Shown in pieces: positions 1-7,904 of a stretch of DNA of 64,000 nucleotides. The stretch comes from Methanosarcina barkeri 3 (GTDB lineage: Archaea > Halobacteriota > Methanosarcinia > Methanosarcinales > Methanosarcinaceae). Position numbers and translations under genes: made by a program. The stretch is taken from assembly GCF_000970305.1 (NCBI RefSeq), contig NZ_CP009517.1:2790001-2854000 (forward strand), written 5' to 3'. A model generated the notes under the pieces. The model worked only from the letters and a program-made list of their open reading frames with translations, was not told the DNA's origin and did no database searches. Position 1 is the stretch's first letter, and each line of letters begins with the position of its first letter.

Positions 1-364
1 GCTAATAAAGAAAGTAGAGCAGAAGTACCGTGAACTTATGAAAGTAGGCTGTACGGGATGTAGATATTGTATGCCCTGTCCATCAGGAGTGGATATTCCA
101 TTATGTTTCGAAATGTACAACAACGTGTACATGTCCGGCAACGCAGACGAGACAAAGTTCTTTTATGCTGCAAGGCTGGGTGGTATTTTAGGTGGAGATC
201 CCGGATTTGCATCGCAGTGCGTACAATGTGGGGAGTGCCTTGAGAAATGCCCCCAGCACCTTGATATCCCAACGGTTCTCGAATCCGTTATAGAAGAACT
301 TGAAGGCTCTGACCTGGAAGAAAGAGTTGTCATGGTAAAGCAACTGTTCAAGAAGCAAACTTAA
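1..364 (+). CDS. Aldo/keto reductase, C-terminal part with 4Fe-4S domain (5' end outside window)
   Basis: The frame is already open at base 2 and the Met at 38 is internal, so the gene begins before the window. The visible part carries CxxCxxCxxxCP-like cysteine groups: CTGCRYCMPC near the start and CVQCGECLEKCP further on. This is the ferredoxin-like domain found at the C-terminus of the larger archaeal and clostridial aldo/keto reductases (predicted oxidoreductases of the aldo/keto reductase family). The NADPH-binding barrel would lie upstream. The protein is cytosolic, its substrate is unknown, and the ending QLFKKQT is followed by TAA. A hairpin 40 bases downstream probably ends the transcript. 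Confidence 0.8.
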   Translation, partial: LIKKVEQKYRELMKVGCTGCRYCMPCPSGVDIPLCFEMYNNVYMSGNADETKFFYAARLGGILGGDPGFASQCVQCGECLEKCPQHLDIPTVLESVIEELEGSDLEERVVMVKQLFKKQT

Positions 365-403
365 AAGTGAAGCGAAAACAACTCTAAGTGCCAAAAAACG
401 AGG

Positions 404-443
404 ATATTGTTTAAGCCGACTTTATAGGAAAACTAAACAATAT
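404..443 (+). terminator. Hairpin after the aldo/keto reductase gene
   Basis: ATATTGTTTA (404-413) and TAAACAATAT (434-443) form a perfect 10-bp inverted repeat with a 20-base loop, followed by TTCCATTTTTCG. The position 40 bases past the stop codon suggests transcript termination or 3'-end processing. Confidence 0.5.
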
Positions 444-497
444 TTCCATTTTTCGATGCTATCTTCATGTTTGAATTATATTCATTCAGCCGTAGAA

Positions 498-621
498 TTT
501 TAAAATAATTACCTCAATTGCAAAACAACAATCGGATAACTCTGAGAATCAAGTTTGTGTGAGTATAGCTCGAAACTCTAAAGAGTTCCCAGAAGAATAA
601 ATTGTTATCCAAAAACTTGAT
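498..621 (+). promoter_or_regulatory. Putative promoter and pseudoknot-capable leader upstream of larB
   Basis: A TATA-like TTTTAAAATA lies near 498-507, which would start transcription around 530. Immediately after come GGATAAC (534-540), ATCAAGTTT (548-556), a small hairpin AACTC/GAGTT (574-587), GTTATCC (604-610) and AAACTTGAT (613-621). The first pairs with the fourth element and the second with the fifth, so the order is A-B-A'-B', as in an H-type pseudoknot. larB begins 54 bases later. A second AT-rich box at 622-630 could be the real promoter, in which case the repeats would be DNA-level operator elements instead. Confidence 0.35.
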
Positions 622-674
622 ATTTAAATTGTTTACTCCTAAATCATTTAATTCTTTTAAGCAAAGGTTAATAC

Positions 675-1481
675 ATGGATCTTATTGACATACTTAAGGC
701 TGTTAAGGAAGGAAAAATGGATCTTGAGACTGCGGAGAAGCAGGCTCAAGGCCTGGGTTTTGTCTCCTATATGGATATAGCAAAGCTTGATTCCCACAGG
801 AAAAGCAGAACAGGAGTAATCGAAGCTATTCTTGCTGATTGTAAAGATCCTGATGATGTAGTAGAAATTGCAAGAGTCATGGTTTTAGAGAGCAAAAGAG
901 CCCTTATCACACGGGTTCTACCAGGGCATCTGGAAGCCTTAAAGCAGGCCTTTGGTCAGGATAAACTTGAATGGAACAGCAGGGCCCGCACAGTTGTTGT
1001 CCATGACGGGACGCCTGCACCCAGAACCGGTGGGGTCGTAGGATTCGTTTCAGCAGGTACGGCAGATATTCCGGCTGCGGAAGAAGCAAGGGTTGTAGCT
1101 TCAGAAATGGGTTGTGAGACAGTTGCAGTTTATGATGTGGGAGTTGCAGGAATTCACAGGCTTATCCCGGCACTGGATAAACTAAAAGCCAGGATGCCAG
1201 GAGCAATTGTCGTTGCAGCCGGAAGGGAAGGAACGCTTCCAACAGTAGTTTCGGGATTAGTTGATGTACCTGTAATCGGGCTTCCGGTTTCGACAGGCTA
1301 CGGAGCAGGTGGAAGAGGAGAAGCTGCCCTGCTGGCAATGCTCCAATCCTGTTCTACACTTGCAGTTGTGAATATTGATGCAGGCTTTGTTGCAGGAGCA
1401 TATGCAGCCAGAATTGCAAACATGATTGCAGCTGCCTACACACATGGCAAAGAAGGCGAGACAGAGCAGACAAGAGAGTGA
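675..1481 (+). CDS. larB: LarB, pyridinium-3,5-biscarboxylic acid mononucleotide synthase
   Basis: 268 aa. LarB carboxylates and hydrolyses nicotinic acid adenine dinucleotide, giving the pyridinium biscarboxylate mononucleotide that is the first intermediate of the nickel-pincer nucleotide cofactor. The N-terminal ~90 residues are helical (MDLIDILKAVKEGKMDLETA). The C-terminal half is a PurE/AIR-carboxylase-like domain with GFVSAGTADIPAAEEA (about residues 117-132), a GREGTLPTVVSG segment and a glycine-rich STGYGAGGRGE loop. Length and motifs fit the family. larC follows 219 bases downstream on the same strand, so the two are probably cotranscribed. The last codons (TEQTRE and stop) are part of a 55-bp tandem repeat that runs into the intergenic region. 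No larA is present in the window. Confidence 0.93.
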   Translation: MDLIDILKAVKEGKMDLETAEKQAQGLGFVSYMDIAKLDSHRKSRTGVIEAILADCKDPDDVVEIARVMVLESKRALITRVLPGHLEALKQAFGQDKLEWNSRARTVVVHDGTPAPRTGGVVGFVSAGTADIPAAEEARVVASEMGCETVAVYDVGVAGIHRLIPALDKLKARMPGAIVVAAGREGTLPTVVSGLVDVPVIGLPVSTGYGAGGRGEAALLAMLQSCSTLAVVNIDAGFVAGAYAARIANMIAAAYTHGKEGETEQTRE

Positions 1482-1660
1482 TAAGGGAATAAAAAGGAAT
1501 AAGAAACGGAATAAGACAGAGCAGACAAGAGAGTAATAAGGGAATAAAAAGGAATAAGAAACGGAATAAGACAGAGCAGACAAGAGAGTGATAAGGGAAT
1601 AAAAAGGAATAAGAAACGGAATGAAAAAGAATAAGAAACGGAATAAAAAGGAATAAAAAA
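1460..1660 (+). repeat. 55-bp tandem repeat spanning the larB 3' end
   Basis: Three near-identical 55-bp units start at 1460, 1515 and 1570 (GACAGAGCAGACAAGAGAGT...). The third decays into a purine-rich GGAATAA-type tract up to about 1660. The first unit contains the last seven codons of larB, so the array looks like slippage or unequal duplication of the gene's own 3' end, repeating its stop region (TGA or TAA) three times. Confidence 0.9.
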
Positions 1661-1700
1661 GGGAATAAAGTAAAGAAATCGAAACTCAGGAAAGAACTTT

Positions 1701-2891
1701 ATGAAAGCACTTGTATTCAACCCTTTTTCAGGGGCAGCAGGAGATATGATCCTTGGATGTACTCTCGATCTTGGGGCTGACCGAAAAATGGTTAAAGAGC
1801 TGATAGAAGCTTCTGTCGACGTATCCGTAGATATAAGAGAAGTCGTGAAAAAGGGAATAAAAGCCCTGGATGTCCGAATTAATGTGCCTGAAAAAGAGCC
1901 AGTCCGCAAATATCCGGAAATCCTGGACATGGTAAAGGCTGCAAAACTGCCCCCCAATGTGGAAGCAAGTGCTCTTGATATCTTTTCGAGGATGGCTGAG
2001 GCCGAAGCTTCAGTTCATGGGCAACCTGACCTTGAGAAACTTCATTTTCATGAGGTTGGTCAGAGTGATGCGCTTGCTGATATAATCGGCTCTTCGGCAG
2101 CTATCCATTCCCTTAACTGTGAATCTATTTACTGCACTCCTATAAACGTAGGCAGTGGAACAATTAAATGCGCACATGGAATTCTGCCTGTGCCAGCACC
2201 TGCAACCCTTGAGCTTCTCAGAAAAGGAAAATTCTATTTTAGGGGAGGGATCGAGCAAAAGGAACTTCTTACTCCTACAGGAGCTGCTATTCTGTCCCAT
2301 TTTGCAAGACCTCTGGAAGCTTTTCCTCAGGGCAGGGTAATTTCAATAGGTTACGGGGCTGGAGATTCCGAGCTTTCCGGACCTAATGTGCTTCAAGGAA
2401 TGCTATGCGAACTTGATTCCTGCCTGATTCCGGATATAATCGAGGTACTTGAAACTAATGCCGATGACGTGAGTGGAGAAGTTCTGGGGAATCTGTTCGA
2501 AGAACTGCTCACTATGGGAGCAAGGGATGTTGCAATTCTCCCGGCAACAATGAAAAAAGGCCGGCCTGCTCATGTTATTAAGGTCATTGCAAAGCCTGAA
2601 GATACTGCAAAACTCGCCCGGAAAATCATTATCGAAACAGGATCCCTTGGAGTTAGAGTTATTCCTACCAGACACAGACTGATGGCTGCCAGACGAATAG
2701 AACTGGTTCAGTTTGAAATAGAAGGGCAGATATATGAATCTGCAGTCAAGATTGCCAGGGACTCTGAAGGAATACTTCTTAATATTTCTGCCGAGTTTGA
2801 GGATTGCAAAAAAATCGCAAAAAAAAGCGGCATCCCTGTAAAAGAGGTTATGAGAAAGGCAGAGGAAGCTGCAAGAAAGACTTTTTCCTGA
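1701..2891 (+). CDS. larC: LarC, nickel insertion protein for the nickel-pincer cofactor
   Basis: 396 aa. LarC is the CTP-dependent nickel insertase (cyclometallase) that completes the nickel-pincer nucleotide used by lactate racemase and related 2-hydroxyacid racemases/epimerases. The N-terminus has the family signature NPFSGAAGDMILG (about residues 7-19) and a metal-binding-like LHFHEVGQSDALADIIG segment (about 113-129). The C-terminal half, LETNADDVSGE and GARDVAILPATMKKGRPAH, corresponds to larC2 of bacteria. In Lactobacillus plantarum larC is two frames joined by programmed frameshifting; here it is one uninterrupted ORF. It lies downstream of larB, with larE about 49 kb away. Confidence 0.93.
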   Translation: MKALVFNPFSGAAGDMILGCTLDLGADRKMVKELIEASVDVSVDIREVVKKGIKALDVRINVPEKEPVRKYPEILDMVKAAKLPPNVEASALDIFSRMAEAEASVHGQPDLEKLHFHEVGQSDALADIIGSSAAIHSLNCESIYCTPINVGSGTIKCAHGILPVPAPATLELLRKGKFYFRGGIEQKELLTPTGAAILSHFARPLEAFPQGRVISIGYGAGDSELSGPNVLQGMLCELDSCLIPDIIEVLETNADDVSGEVLGNLFEELLTMGARDVAILPATMKKGRPAHVIKVIAKPEDTAKLARKIIIETGSLGVRVIPTRHRLMAARRIELVQFEIEGQIYESAVKIARDSEGILLNISAEFEDCKKIAKKSGIPVKEVMRKAEEAARKTFS

Positions 2892-2932
2892 AATTCTCAA
2901 CATGTCTGAAATAAGTAACAAAGTAAAAATAA

Positions 2933-3054
2933 CTTAAAAAGTAAACAAATTAAAAAGTAAACAACTTAAAAAGTAAAAAAATATGATATTTTTAAAATGA
3001 ATGACGAAACCGAAAATAAAGCTGGAAAGCAAAAGCCTTAAGATCTGAGGCTTT
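2933..3054. terminator. Convergent 3' region: repeat tract and hairpin between larC and asd
   Basis: larC (plus) and asd (minus) converge here. A short tandem tract ACTTAAAAAGTAAACA-like occupies about 2933-2985. AAAGCCT (3032-3038) and AGGCTTT (3048-3054) form a 7-bp hairpin with T-rich sequence on the plus side, plausible as a bidirectional terminator. Confidence 0.45.
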
Positions 3055-3092
3055 CACTTTTCATTCTATTTTGCTTGTAAGCCATCAAGGAC

Positions 3093-4121
3093 TTAAAGTT
3101 TACCCATTGAATGCAGGAGTTCCGCGTTCAATACACTTGCTCCGGCTGCTCCGCGTATGGTGTTATGTCCCATTGCAATGTAGCGGATTCCTTCTCTTAT
3201 ACGGCCTACTGAAACGCTCATGCCTTTCCCCATATTGCGGTCAAGGCGCGGCTGAGGCCTGTCGATTTCTTCTCTGACAATTAAAGACTTTGAAGGTTCG
3301 GAAGGAAGTTCTTTCAGCCCTGGGTTAAAGTTCAGGAAAGCTTTCCTTACCTCTTCAGGCGTCGGTTTATCTCTCATTCCGGCCCATATGGCTTCGGTAT
3401 GCCCATCTGTTACGGGAACCCTGTGGCAGGAAGCACTGACTCTCATATCTGCAGGCACGATTTCAGAGCCGTTGAACTCTCCGAGCAGTTTTAAAGTTTC
3501 AGTTTCCATCTTCTGTTCTTCGCTTCCTATGTACGGAATTATATTGTCATAAATTGCCATTGCGGCAACTCCGGAAAAGCCTGCCCCTGAGATCGCCTGC
3601 ATTGTGGCTACCTGTATGGTTTCGAGCCCGAACTGCATAAGGGGCTTTAAGGTAACGGTCATGACAATCGTGGAGCAATTGGGATTTGTAATAATATATC
3701 CATCCCATCCTCTTGCATCCTGCTGGACTTCAAGAAGCCCTAGATGTTCCGGATTTACCTCAGGAATCACAAGAGGTATGTCCTTTTCCATCCTGTAAGA
3801 TGAGGCATTGCTTGCCACTGCAAATCCGGCTTTTGCAAATTCGGGTTCCACTGTCAGGGCAAGGTCTGCAGGAAGTGCCGAGAACACTACGTCCGCATCT
3901 ACGGTTTTTGGATCCACCGGAACAACTTTAATATCTTTAACGCTTTCCGGCATAGCTGTATCTAACCTCCAGCCTGCGGCTTCTTTATATGTTTTGCCGG
4001 CGCTTCTCTCGGATGCTGCAAGGGCTGTAATTTCAAACCAGGGGTGGTTTGCAAGTGCTTCTACAAATCTCTGCCCAACAGCGCCTGTGGCGCCTAAAAT
4101 ACCCGCTTTAATTGCTACCAT
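3093..4121 (-). CDS. asd: Aspartate-semialdehyde dehydrogenase
   Basis: 342 aa. Converts aspartyl phosphate to aspartate semialdehyde with NADPH, the branch point to lysine, threonine and methionine. In methanogens the semialdehyde is also the donor for the alternative shikimate route started by ADH synthase, encoded at 11.7 kb here. The NADP-binding loop [10 protein letters not shown] is at residues 10-19. The catalytic cysteine is Cys149 in ITNPNCSTI, and a conserved [11 protein letters not shown] segment follows at about 238-248. Size matches the archaeal/fungal-type Asd. Start ATG at 4121 has a purine-rich CCGGAGGTAGC stretch about 8 bases upstream, a good ribosome-binding site. Confidence 0.95.
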   Translation of the reverse strand: MVAIKAGILGATGAVGQRFVEALANHPWFEITALAASERSAGKTYKEAAGWRLDTAMPESVKDIKVVPVDPKTVDADVVFSALPADLALTVEPEFAKAGFAVASNASSYRMEKDIPLVIPEVNPEHLGLLEVQQDARGWDGYIITNPNCSTIVMTVTLKPLMQFGLETIQVATMQAISGAGFSGVAAMAIYDNIIPYIGSEEQKMETETLKLLGEFNGSEIVPADMRVSASCHRVPVTDGHTEAIWAGMRDKPTPEEVRKAFLNFNPGLKELPSEPSKSLIVREEIDRPQPRLDRNMGKGMSVSVGRIREGIRYIAMGHNTIRGAAGASVLNAELLHSMGKL

Positions 4122-4152
4122 TTAAAAAGCTACCTCCGGAAAGATAAGAGTC

Positions 4153-4250
4153 ATTGATAAAACTGATTGATAAAACTGATTGATAAAGCTGATTGATAAA
4201 GCTGATTGATAAAATTGATTGATAAAGCTGATTGATAAAACTGATTGATA
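4153..4250. repeat. 13-bp tandem repeat (ATTGATAAAACTG), about 7.5 copies
   Basis: The unit ATTGATAAA(A/G)CTG repeats head to tail with one or two substitutions per copy between the asd start and the ferredoxin 3' end. There are no unique spacers, so it is not CRISPR. Confidence 0.9.
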
Positions 4251-4301
4251 AAAAAGAAAAAGAAAGTTGGAATAAGTAGGTTATTCCAACTAGTTATCGT
4301 T

Positions 4302-4484
4302 TTACTCTTCTACTTTAATTGCCTGGTTCGGGCATGCTTCCTCACATGCACCGCATTCTACGCACTCGTCATTGTCGACTACTGCGATTCCCTTCTCTTC
4401 ATCAAGAGCGATTGCATCATTGGGGCATTCATCGACACAGCTTCCACATCCGGAACATTCATCTGCATTAACTGTTGCTGGCAT
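4302..4484 (-). CDS. 2[4Fe-4S] ferredoxin
   Basis: 60 aa, acidic. Two full CxxCxxCxxxCP motifs place cysteines at residues 10, 13, 16, 20 and 41, 44, 47, 51, the clostridial-type 8Fe-8S pattern. It is a soluble electron carrier of the kind that serves CO dehydrogenase/acetyl-CoA synthase, Isf and other ferredoxin-linked enzymes. The start is supported by AGGAGTG about 9 bases upstream and a TATA-like GGTATATATCG near 4515-4525. A paralogue of almost the same layout lies at 29641-29820. The actual redox partner cannot be read from context. Confidence 0.93.
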   Translation of the reverse strand: MPATVNADECSGCGSCVDECPNDAIALDEEKGIAVVDNDECVECGACEEACPNQAIKVEE

Positions 4485-4720
4485 ATTTATTCACACTCCT
4501 TTTTGATTGCTCGATATATACCTGGAAATTAAATAGTGCGTTTTGAAACTTCCATAGGATATCGAAAAGTTTGGTCATAACGCCATTGACAAGACAAACA
4601 TAAAAACTTATCGCTTTTTAGCAAAAGGAAGCTTTCTAAAATCAGGATGGAGTTAACCACCCAACAATTAGAAAATCACATTGAAAGTTGCAAAATAAAG
4701 GGAAAATTAAAAAAGCTTAT

Positions 4721-5029
4721 TTAACACACTGAATCGTGCATGGCAATTCCAGCATCAGTCAGGCGATACATTCCTTCTTCGAGTTTCAGAAAGCCTTCTT
4801 TTAATAGGAAATCCATGTGGAACTTAAAGAAGAAGTCATTTAATCCGGATTCTTCCTTTAGCTGTTTTTCAGTCTTTCCAAAGATTCCAACAATCCTCAG
4901 GAGCTTTCTTCTTGCAGGATTTATGGAAATCTTTTCCATCATCATATGTTCCAGTTTGACAGCTTCTCCTTCGGTAGGCTCGCTTTTGTTCTCGAAATAA
5001 ACATCAAGTTCATCGATTTCCTCGCTCAT
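4721..5029 (-). CDS. Small winged-helix-like protein, function unknown
   Basis: 102 aa. The acidic N-terminus (MSEEIDELDVYFENKS) is followed from about residue 32 by a pattern like a winged helix: INPARRKLLRIVGIFGKTEKQ..SGLNDFFFKFHMDFLLKEGFLKLEEGMYRLTDAG. The last part resembles the recognition helix and wing of archaeal MarR/ArsR-like regulators. A GGAGT ribosome-binding site lies 7 bases before the ATG. It stands alone between the ferredoxin and the CobW gene, on the same strand, so a role in regulating one of them is possible but not shown. Confidence 0.75.
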   Translation of the reverse strand: MSEEIDELDVYFENKSEPTEGEAVKLEHMMMEKISINPARRKLLRIVGIFGKTEKQLKEESGLNDFFFKFHMDFLLKEGFLKLEEGMYRLTDAGIAMHDSVC

Positions 5030-5191
5030 ATTAGTACTCCTTTAGTTTTTTGTATTTATTGAAATCAACCCTTTTTTAAATAGTTGCAACAGGGATGAGT
5101 GTGATTACAACCCTCTAAATTAAGTAGTGGGTTCCTACCGTAGCTTTAAGTTTAGTTGTAAGTTTAGCTTGAAATTAACTTTGAGTTCAGC

Positions 5192-5288
5192 CTTAAGTTC
5201 AGATTTAGATTAGCTTTAAGTTCAGATTTAGATTAGCTTTAAGTTCAGATTTAGATTAGCTTTAAGTTCAGATTTAGATTAGCTTTAA
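5192..5288. repeat. 23-bp tandem repeat (TTTAAGTTCAGATTTAGATTAGC), about 4 copies
   Basis: Four almost perfect direct copies lie just downstream of the CobW gene, preceded by degenerate copies back to about 5145. There are no spacers. Confidence 0.9.
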
Positions 5289-5306
5289 GTTAAGCCTGAC
5301 CTATTT

Positions 5307-6407
5307 TCAATCGTCTTTCCTGTATATATTAACCTTGCATATTTGCTCATGTGCATGTTCACCATGACTCTCAGAGTGAGCACCAGTATCATGTTCATGA
5401 ACTTCCTTTTTAAAGATAAAACCTGATTTCTCGAGATTTCCTTCAAGAGTACTTTCAATTATCTCTATTAGTTTAGATTTTGGGACCTTTGTAACTGCAG
5501 AAAGCAGTCTGAGTTCTGTTTTCTTATCTTCCAGGTCAGGGAGAAGTTCTACTTGAGGCACTTCTTTAGAAGAAGTTACACTGCCCTTAACTGCAGACTC
5601 TGGAAGTTTCATGGAAAGCTTTACATGCCCTACAAACTCAGGGTTAACTTTCCGAATCCTGTCCTGAATGGTCTGAAGATTTTCTTCTACGAAACATGCA
5701 CTTTCTTCAGGACTGAAGTCCTGTGATCCAAGTGTATAGAGAACTGAGTAAGCCGAAACCTCCGAAAACTCAATGGAATTTTTCTTTTCCAGGGAAGGCT
5801 TCTTAAATCCAGGTATATCGAGAAGGAGAAGCAACTTTTCGAATTGATCATCTTGATGCTTTGCAGAAAATTTCAGAAGCTGAGCTTCAGGGTTTATATC
5901 ATAGAGCATTTTCTCAGCAGCCAGGACAGTTTCTACAGGTGTTACATCAATCTTGTTTATGCCGAGAATTTCAGCATCTTTTATCTGCGTCTCTACGAAC
6001 TTCGGGATCTCTTTTGCCTCGGTCCCGAACCGTACAGGGTCTATAAGGGTTACTATCGGGGAAAAGGATAGCTCAGAGAGTCCCATTGTTTCGATTTCGT
6101 CCCGTATCTGACCAGGGAAGGCGATTCCTGTCGGTTCGATAATAACAATGTCAGGCATAAACTCTTCCTCAAGGGTCTGAAGGGTATACTGCATGCTTAT
6201 CCTAAGTGTACAACAGATGCAACCACTTGTAAGCTCCTCAGTTACAATGCCAGGCCTTGTAAGCATATCCCCATCAAGCCCAATTTCCCCTATTTCGTTT
6301 ACAATAATTGCAATCTTTTTCCCTGCGTTACTTAGCTGCCTGCTGATTCTCAGTATAGTGGTCGTTTTCCCGCTTCCAAGAAAACCTCCTATGATCATGA
6401 CTTTCAT
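5307..6407 (-). CDS. CobW/CobW_C-type GTPase (G3E family metallochaperone-like)
   Basis: 366 aa. G3E GTPases of this type load metals or help mature metalloproteins. The P-loop GGFLGSGKTT is at residues 7-16, and the CxCC metal-binding motif typical of COG0523 proteins is at 63-66 (CICC). An NKID GTP-specificity motif lies near the middle, and the tail (about residues 338-356) is rich in histidine (HEHDTGAHSESHGEHAHE). The metal could be Zn, Co or Ni. A GGAGAG site precedes the ATG, and a TATATATA-like box lies around 6470-6482. Family known; client protein not determinable. Confidence 0.88.
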   Translation of the reverse strand: MKVMIIGGFLGSGKTTTILRISRQLSNAGKKIAIIVNEIGEIGLDGDMLTRPGIVTEELTSGCICCTLRISMQYTLQTLEEEFMPDIVIIEPTGIAFPGQIRDEIETMGLSELSFSPIVTLIDPVRFGTEAKEIPKFVETQIKDAEILGINKIDVTPVETVLAAEKMLYDINPEAQLLKFSAKHQDDQFEKLLLLLDIPGFKKPSLEKKNSIEFSEVSAYSVLYTLGSQDFSPEESACFVEENLQTIQDRIRKVNPEFVGHVKLSMKLPESAVKGSVTSSKEVPQVELLPDLEDKKTELRLLSAVTKVPKSKLIEIIESTLEGNLEKSGFIFKKEVHEHDTGAHSESHGEHAHEQICKVNIYRKDD

Positions 6408-6527
6408 GTTTCTCTCCTTTTTTCAATAATGAAATTGTTTTTTAGACGGTCGAGAAGTATAATCTATTTTAAGATATATATAAAATTGACAGTGCCACTC
6501 GGATCAGCAGAGTAAAATGCAAACCTT

Positions 6528-6896
6528 TTTTAAAAACTGCTTGACCGCAAGCCTTTTCAAAAAAGGCTTGAGCGAAAACCCCTGATAACGTTAAATTCGA
6601 AAAACTTATCCCCTAACCCTATAGGCGTGATCACAAGCCTTTTTTAAAAAGGCTTGAGCGAAAATAGTGCATGAAATTCTTCCTCTGGTAACGGAGTGAT
6701 CACAAGCCTTTTAAAAACGCTTGAGCGAAAATAGTGCATGAAATTCTTCCCCTAGTAACGGCGTGATCACAAGCCTTTTTTAAAAAGGCTTGAGCGAAAA
6801 TAGTGCATGAAATTCTTCCCCTAGTAACGGCGTGATCAACCGGCGCAACAGTTGCGGGTCAGCGGTTGCAGGTCAACGGTTGCGGGTCAACAGGGT
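6528..6896 (+). repeat. Composite palindromic repeat, copy 1 (longest)
   Basis: It starts with A-type hairpins (CAAGCC..AAAA..GGCTTG) and CCTATAGGCGTGATCAC. Three units of about 68 bp follow (CACAAGCC at 6632, 6701 and 6768, each followed by GCGAAAATAGTGCATG). It ends in a B module, GATCAACCGGCGCAAC then GGTTGCGGGTCAAC repeats. Related copies are at 23.1, 41.9, 54.2 and 60.4 kb. No coding potential is evident. Confidence 0.85.
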
Positions 6897-7140
6897 CAAT
6901 TTATAGATTGAAAAGCTGTTTTTCAATTACTGATGAAGATGAATTTAGAAAGTCTCAGCTTTTCTCCCGGCTGCACCTGGACAACATGCGCTCTGGATCA
7001 AGAAGAGTATTCAAGGGGAAATTCAAACAAGGGGAAACTCAAACAAGATGATCTAAGTTGTTTCCATAGTAAGGGCAGTCGATATGATATGTTAAGTTAT
7101 TAGAAAAAAGACTAGCAATATGATTTTAATAGAAAAATAG

Positions 7141-7325
7141 ATTGCGTTCTCATCAAAGAACCTGGAAGTTCTGAACGGTTTTAAGAGATTTTGTTTATGT
7201 GGGAAGAGATACTGAGGTACTAGACTCACGGGTTGCGAGCTTTGGTTAATTCTCTTTCCGTTTTATCCCCTTACCTGTGGAGTAGATATTAATGAATGGG
7301 GTGTTAAAGGGATGAGAACGCAATT
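7141..7325 (-). ncRNA. Probable independent small RNA gene, about 185 nt
   Basis: The ends form a perfect 14-bp stem: ATTGCGTTCTCATC (7141-7154) with GATGAGAACGCAAT (7311-7324). Inside are an AGAAC/GTTCT hairpin (7156-7171), an AACGG/CCGTT plus AAGAGATT/AATTCTCTT stem and a TAC-TGAG-GTA hairpin. On the minus strand a TATA box (7344-7350) sits about 25 bases before 7324, so transcription would start at the closing stem. The 3' side runs into CTATTTTTCTATT, a T-rich archaeal terminator. No ORF is convincing. Methanosarcina mazei is known to express trans-acting sRNAs, but I cannot match this to a named one. Confidence 0.6.
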
Positions 7326-7904
7326 CATACTATGCACTTACAGTATATAATATTTTTAGCACAGAATGTTATGCAATTATCTTGATGTTAACATATCATT
7401 ATAATTTCAGTCCATCCCAATAAGTTTATACGACCGTTATAACATTATCATATACCTGTATAAGTGGGGCTTCCACACCTTATTTATCAACTAAACTGAG
7501 GTATGATTGATAAATCTATGTAAAAGAATGTTTTTTTGGATATATGTGAAAAAATCAGTTTGAAAGAAAAAACGGAGTATCTGTCTAACCTTAATTTTCA
7601 GATTTGGGGGGATAAATTTAAGGCAAAAATTAGGATGAGCTTCCCTAGAATAAGGGATAAGGTAAGGTCTGGAAATTTCTTCTAGTATTGAGTTAGCTAA
7701 AAACAATTTAATTTATATCAACAGAATAATTTATATATCCCTTAGTCAAGATGAGAGAAAATAAAGAAGCTGCAGAACTAGATTTATCCTGGAATCACTT
7801 AGTGATCAGTCTCTTGTATTAATTTTACGGTCACTTAGTAGTCGCTTGATAATTACTTTAAAGTACCTTGTGGTCACGTTATAATCACTCGCAGGAGCAT
7901 TTGC
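7326..7904. other. Intergenic region, small RNA to radical SAM gene
   Basis: AT-rich. It holds an imperfect hairpin at about 7460-7483 (ATAAGTGGGGCTTCCACACC and TTAT) and a TATATATCCC-type promoter box near 7728-7738, suitable for the plus-strand radical SAM gene. Short TCACTTAGT-like repeats follow. I see no convincing gene. Confidence 0.4.
7344..7357 (-). promoter_or_regulatory. TATA/BRE promoter of the small RNA
   Basis: Read on the minus strand, AAAAATATTATATA combines an A-rich BRE-like part and a TTATATA box, 20-26 bases upstream of the proposed RNA 5' end at about 7324. Confidence 0.5.

Noticed and set aside
6866-7051. 61-codon ORF after the composite repeat
   Set aside because: Its first third is the GGTTGCGGGTCAAC repeat, and the composition and absence of a start signal argue against a gene.
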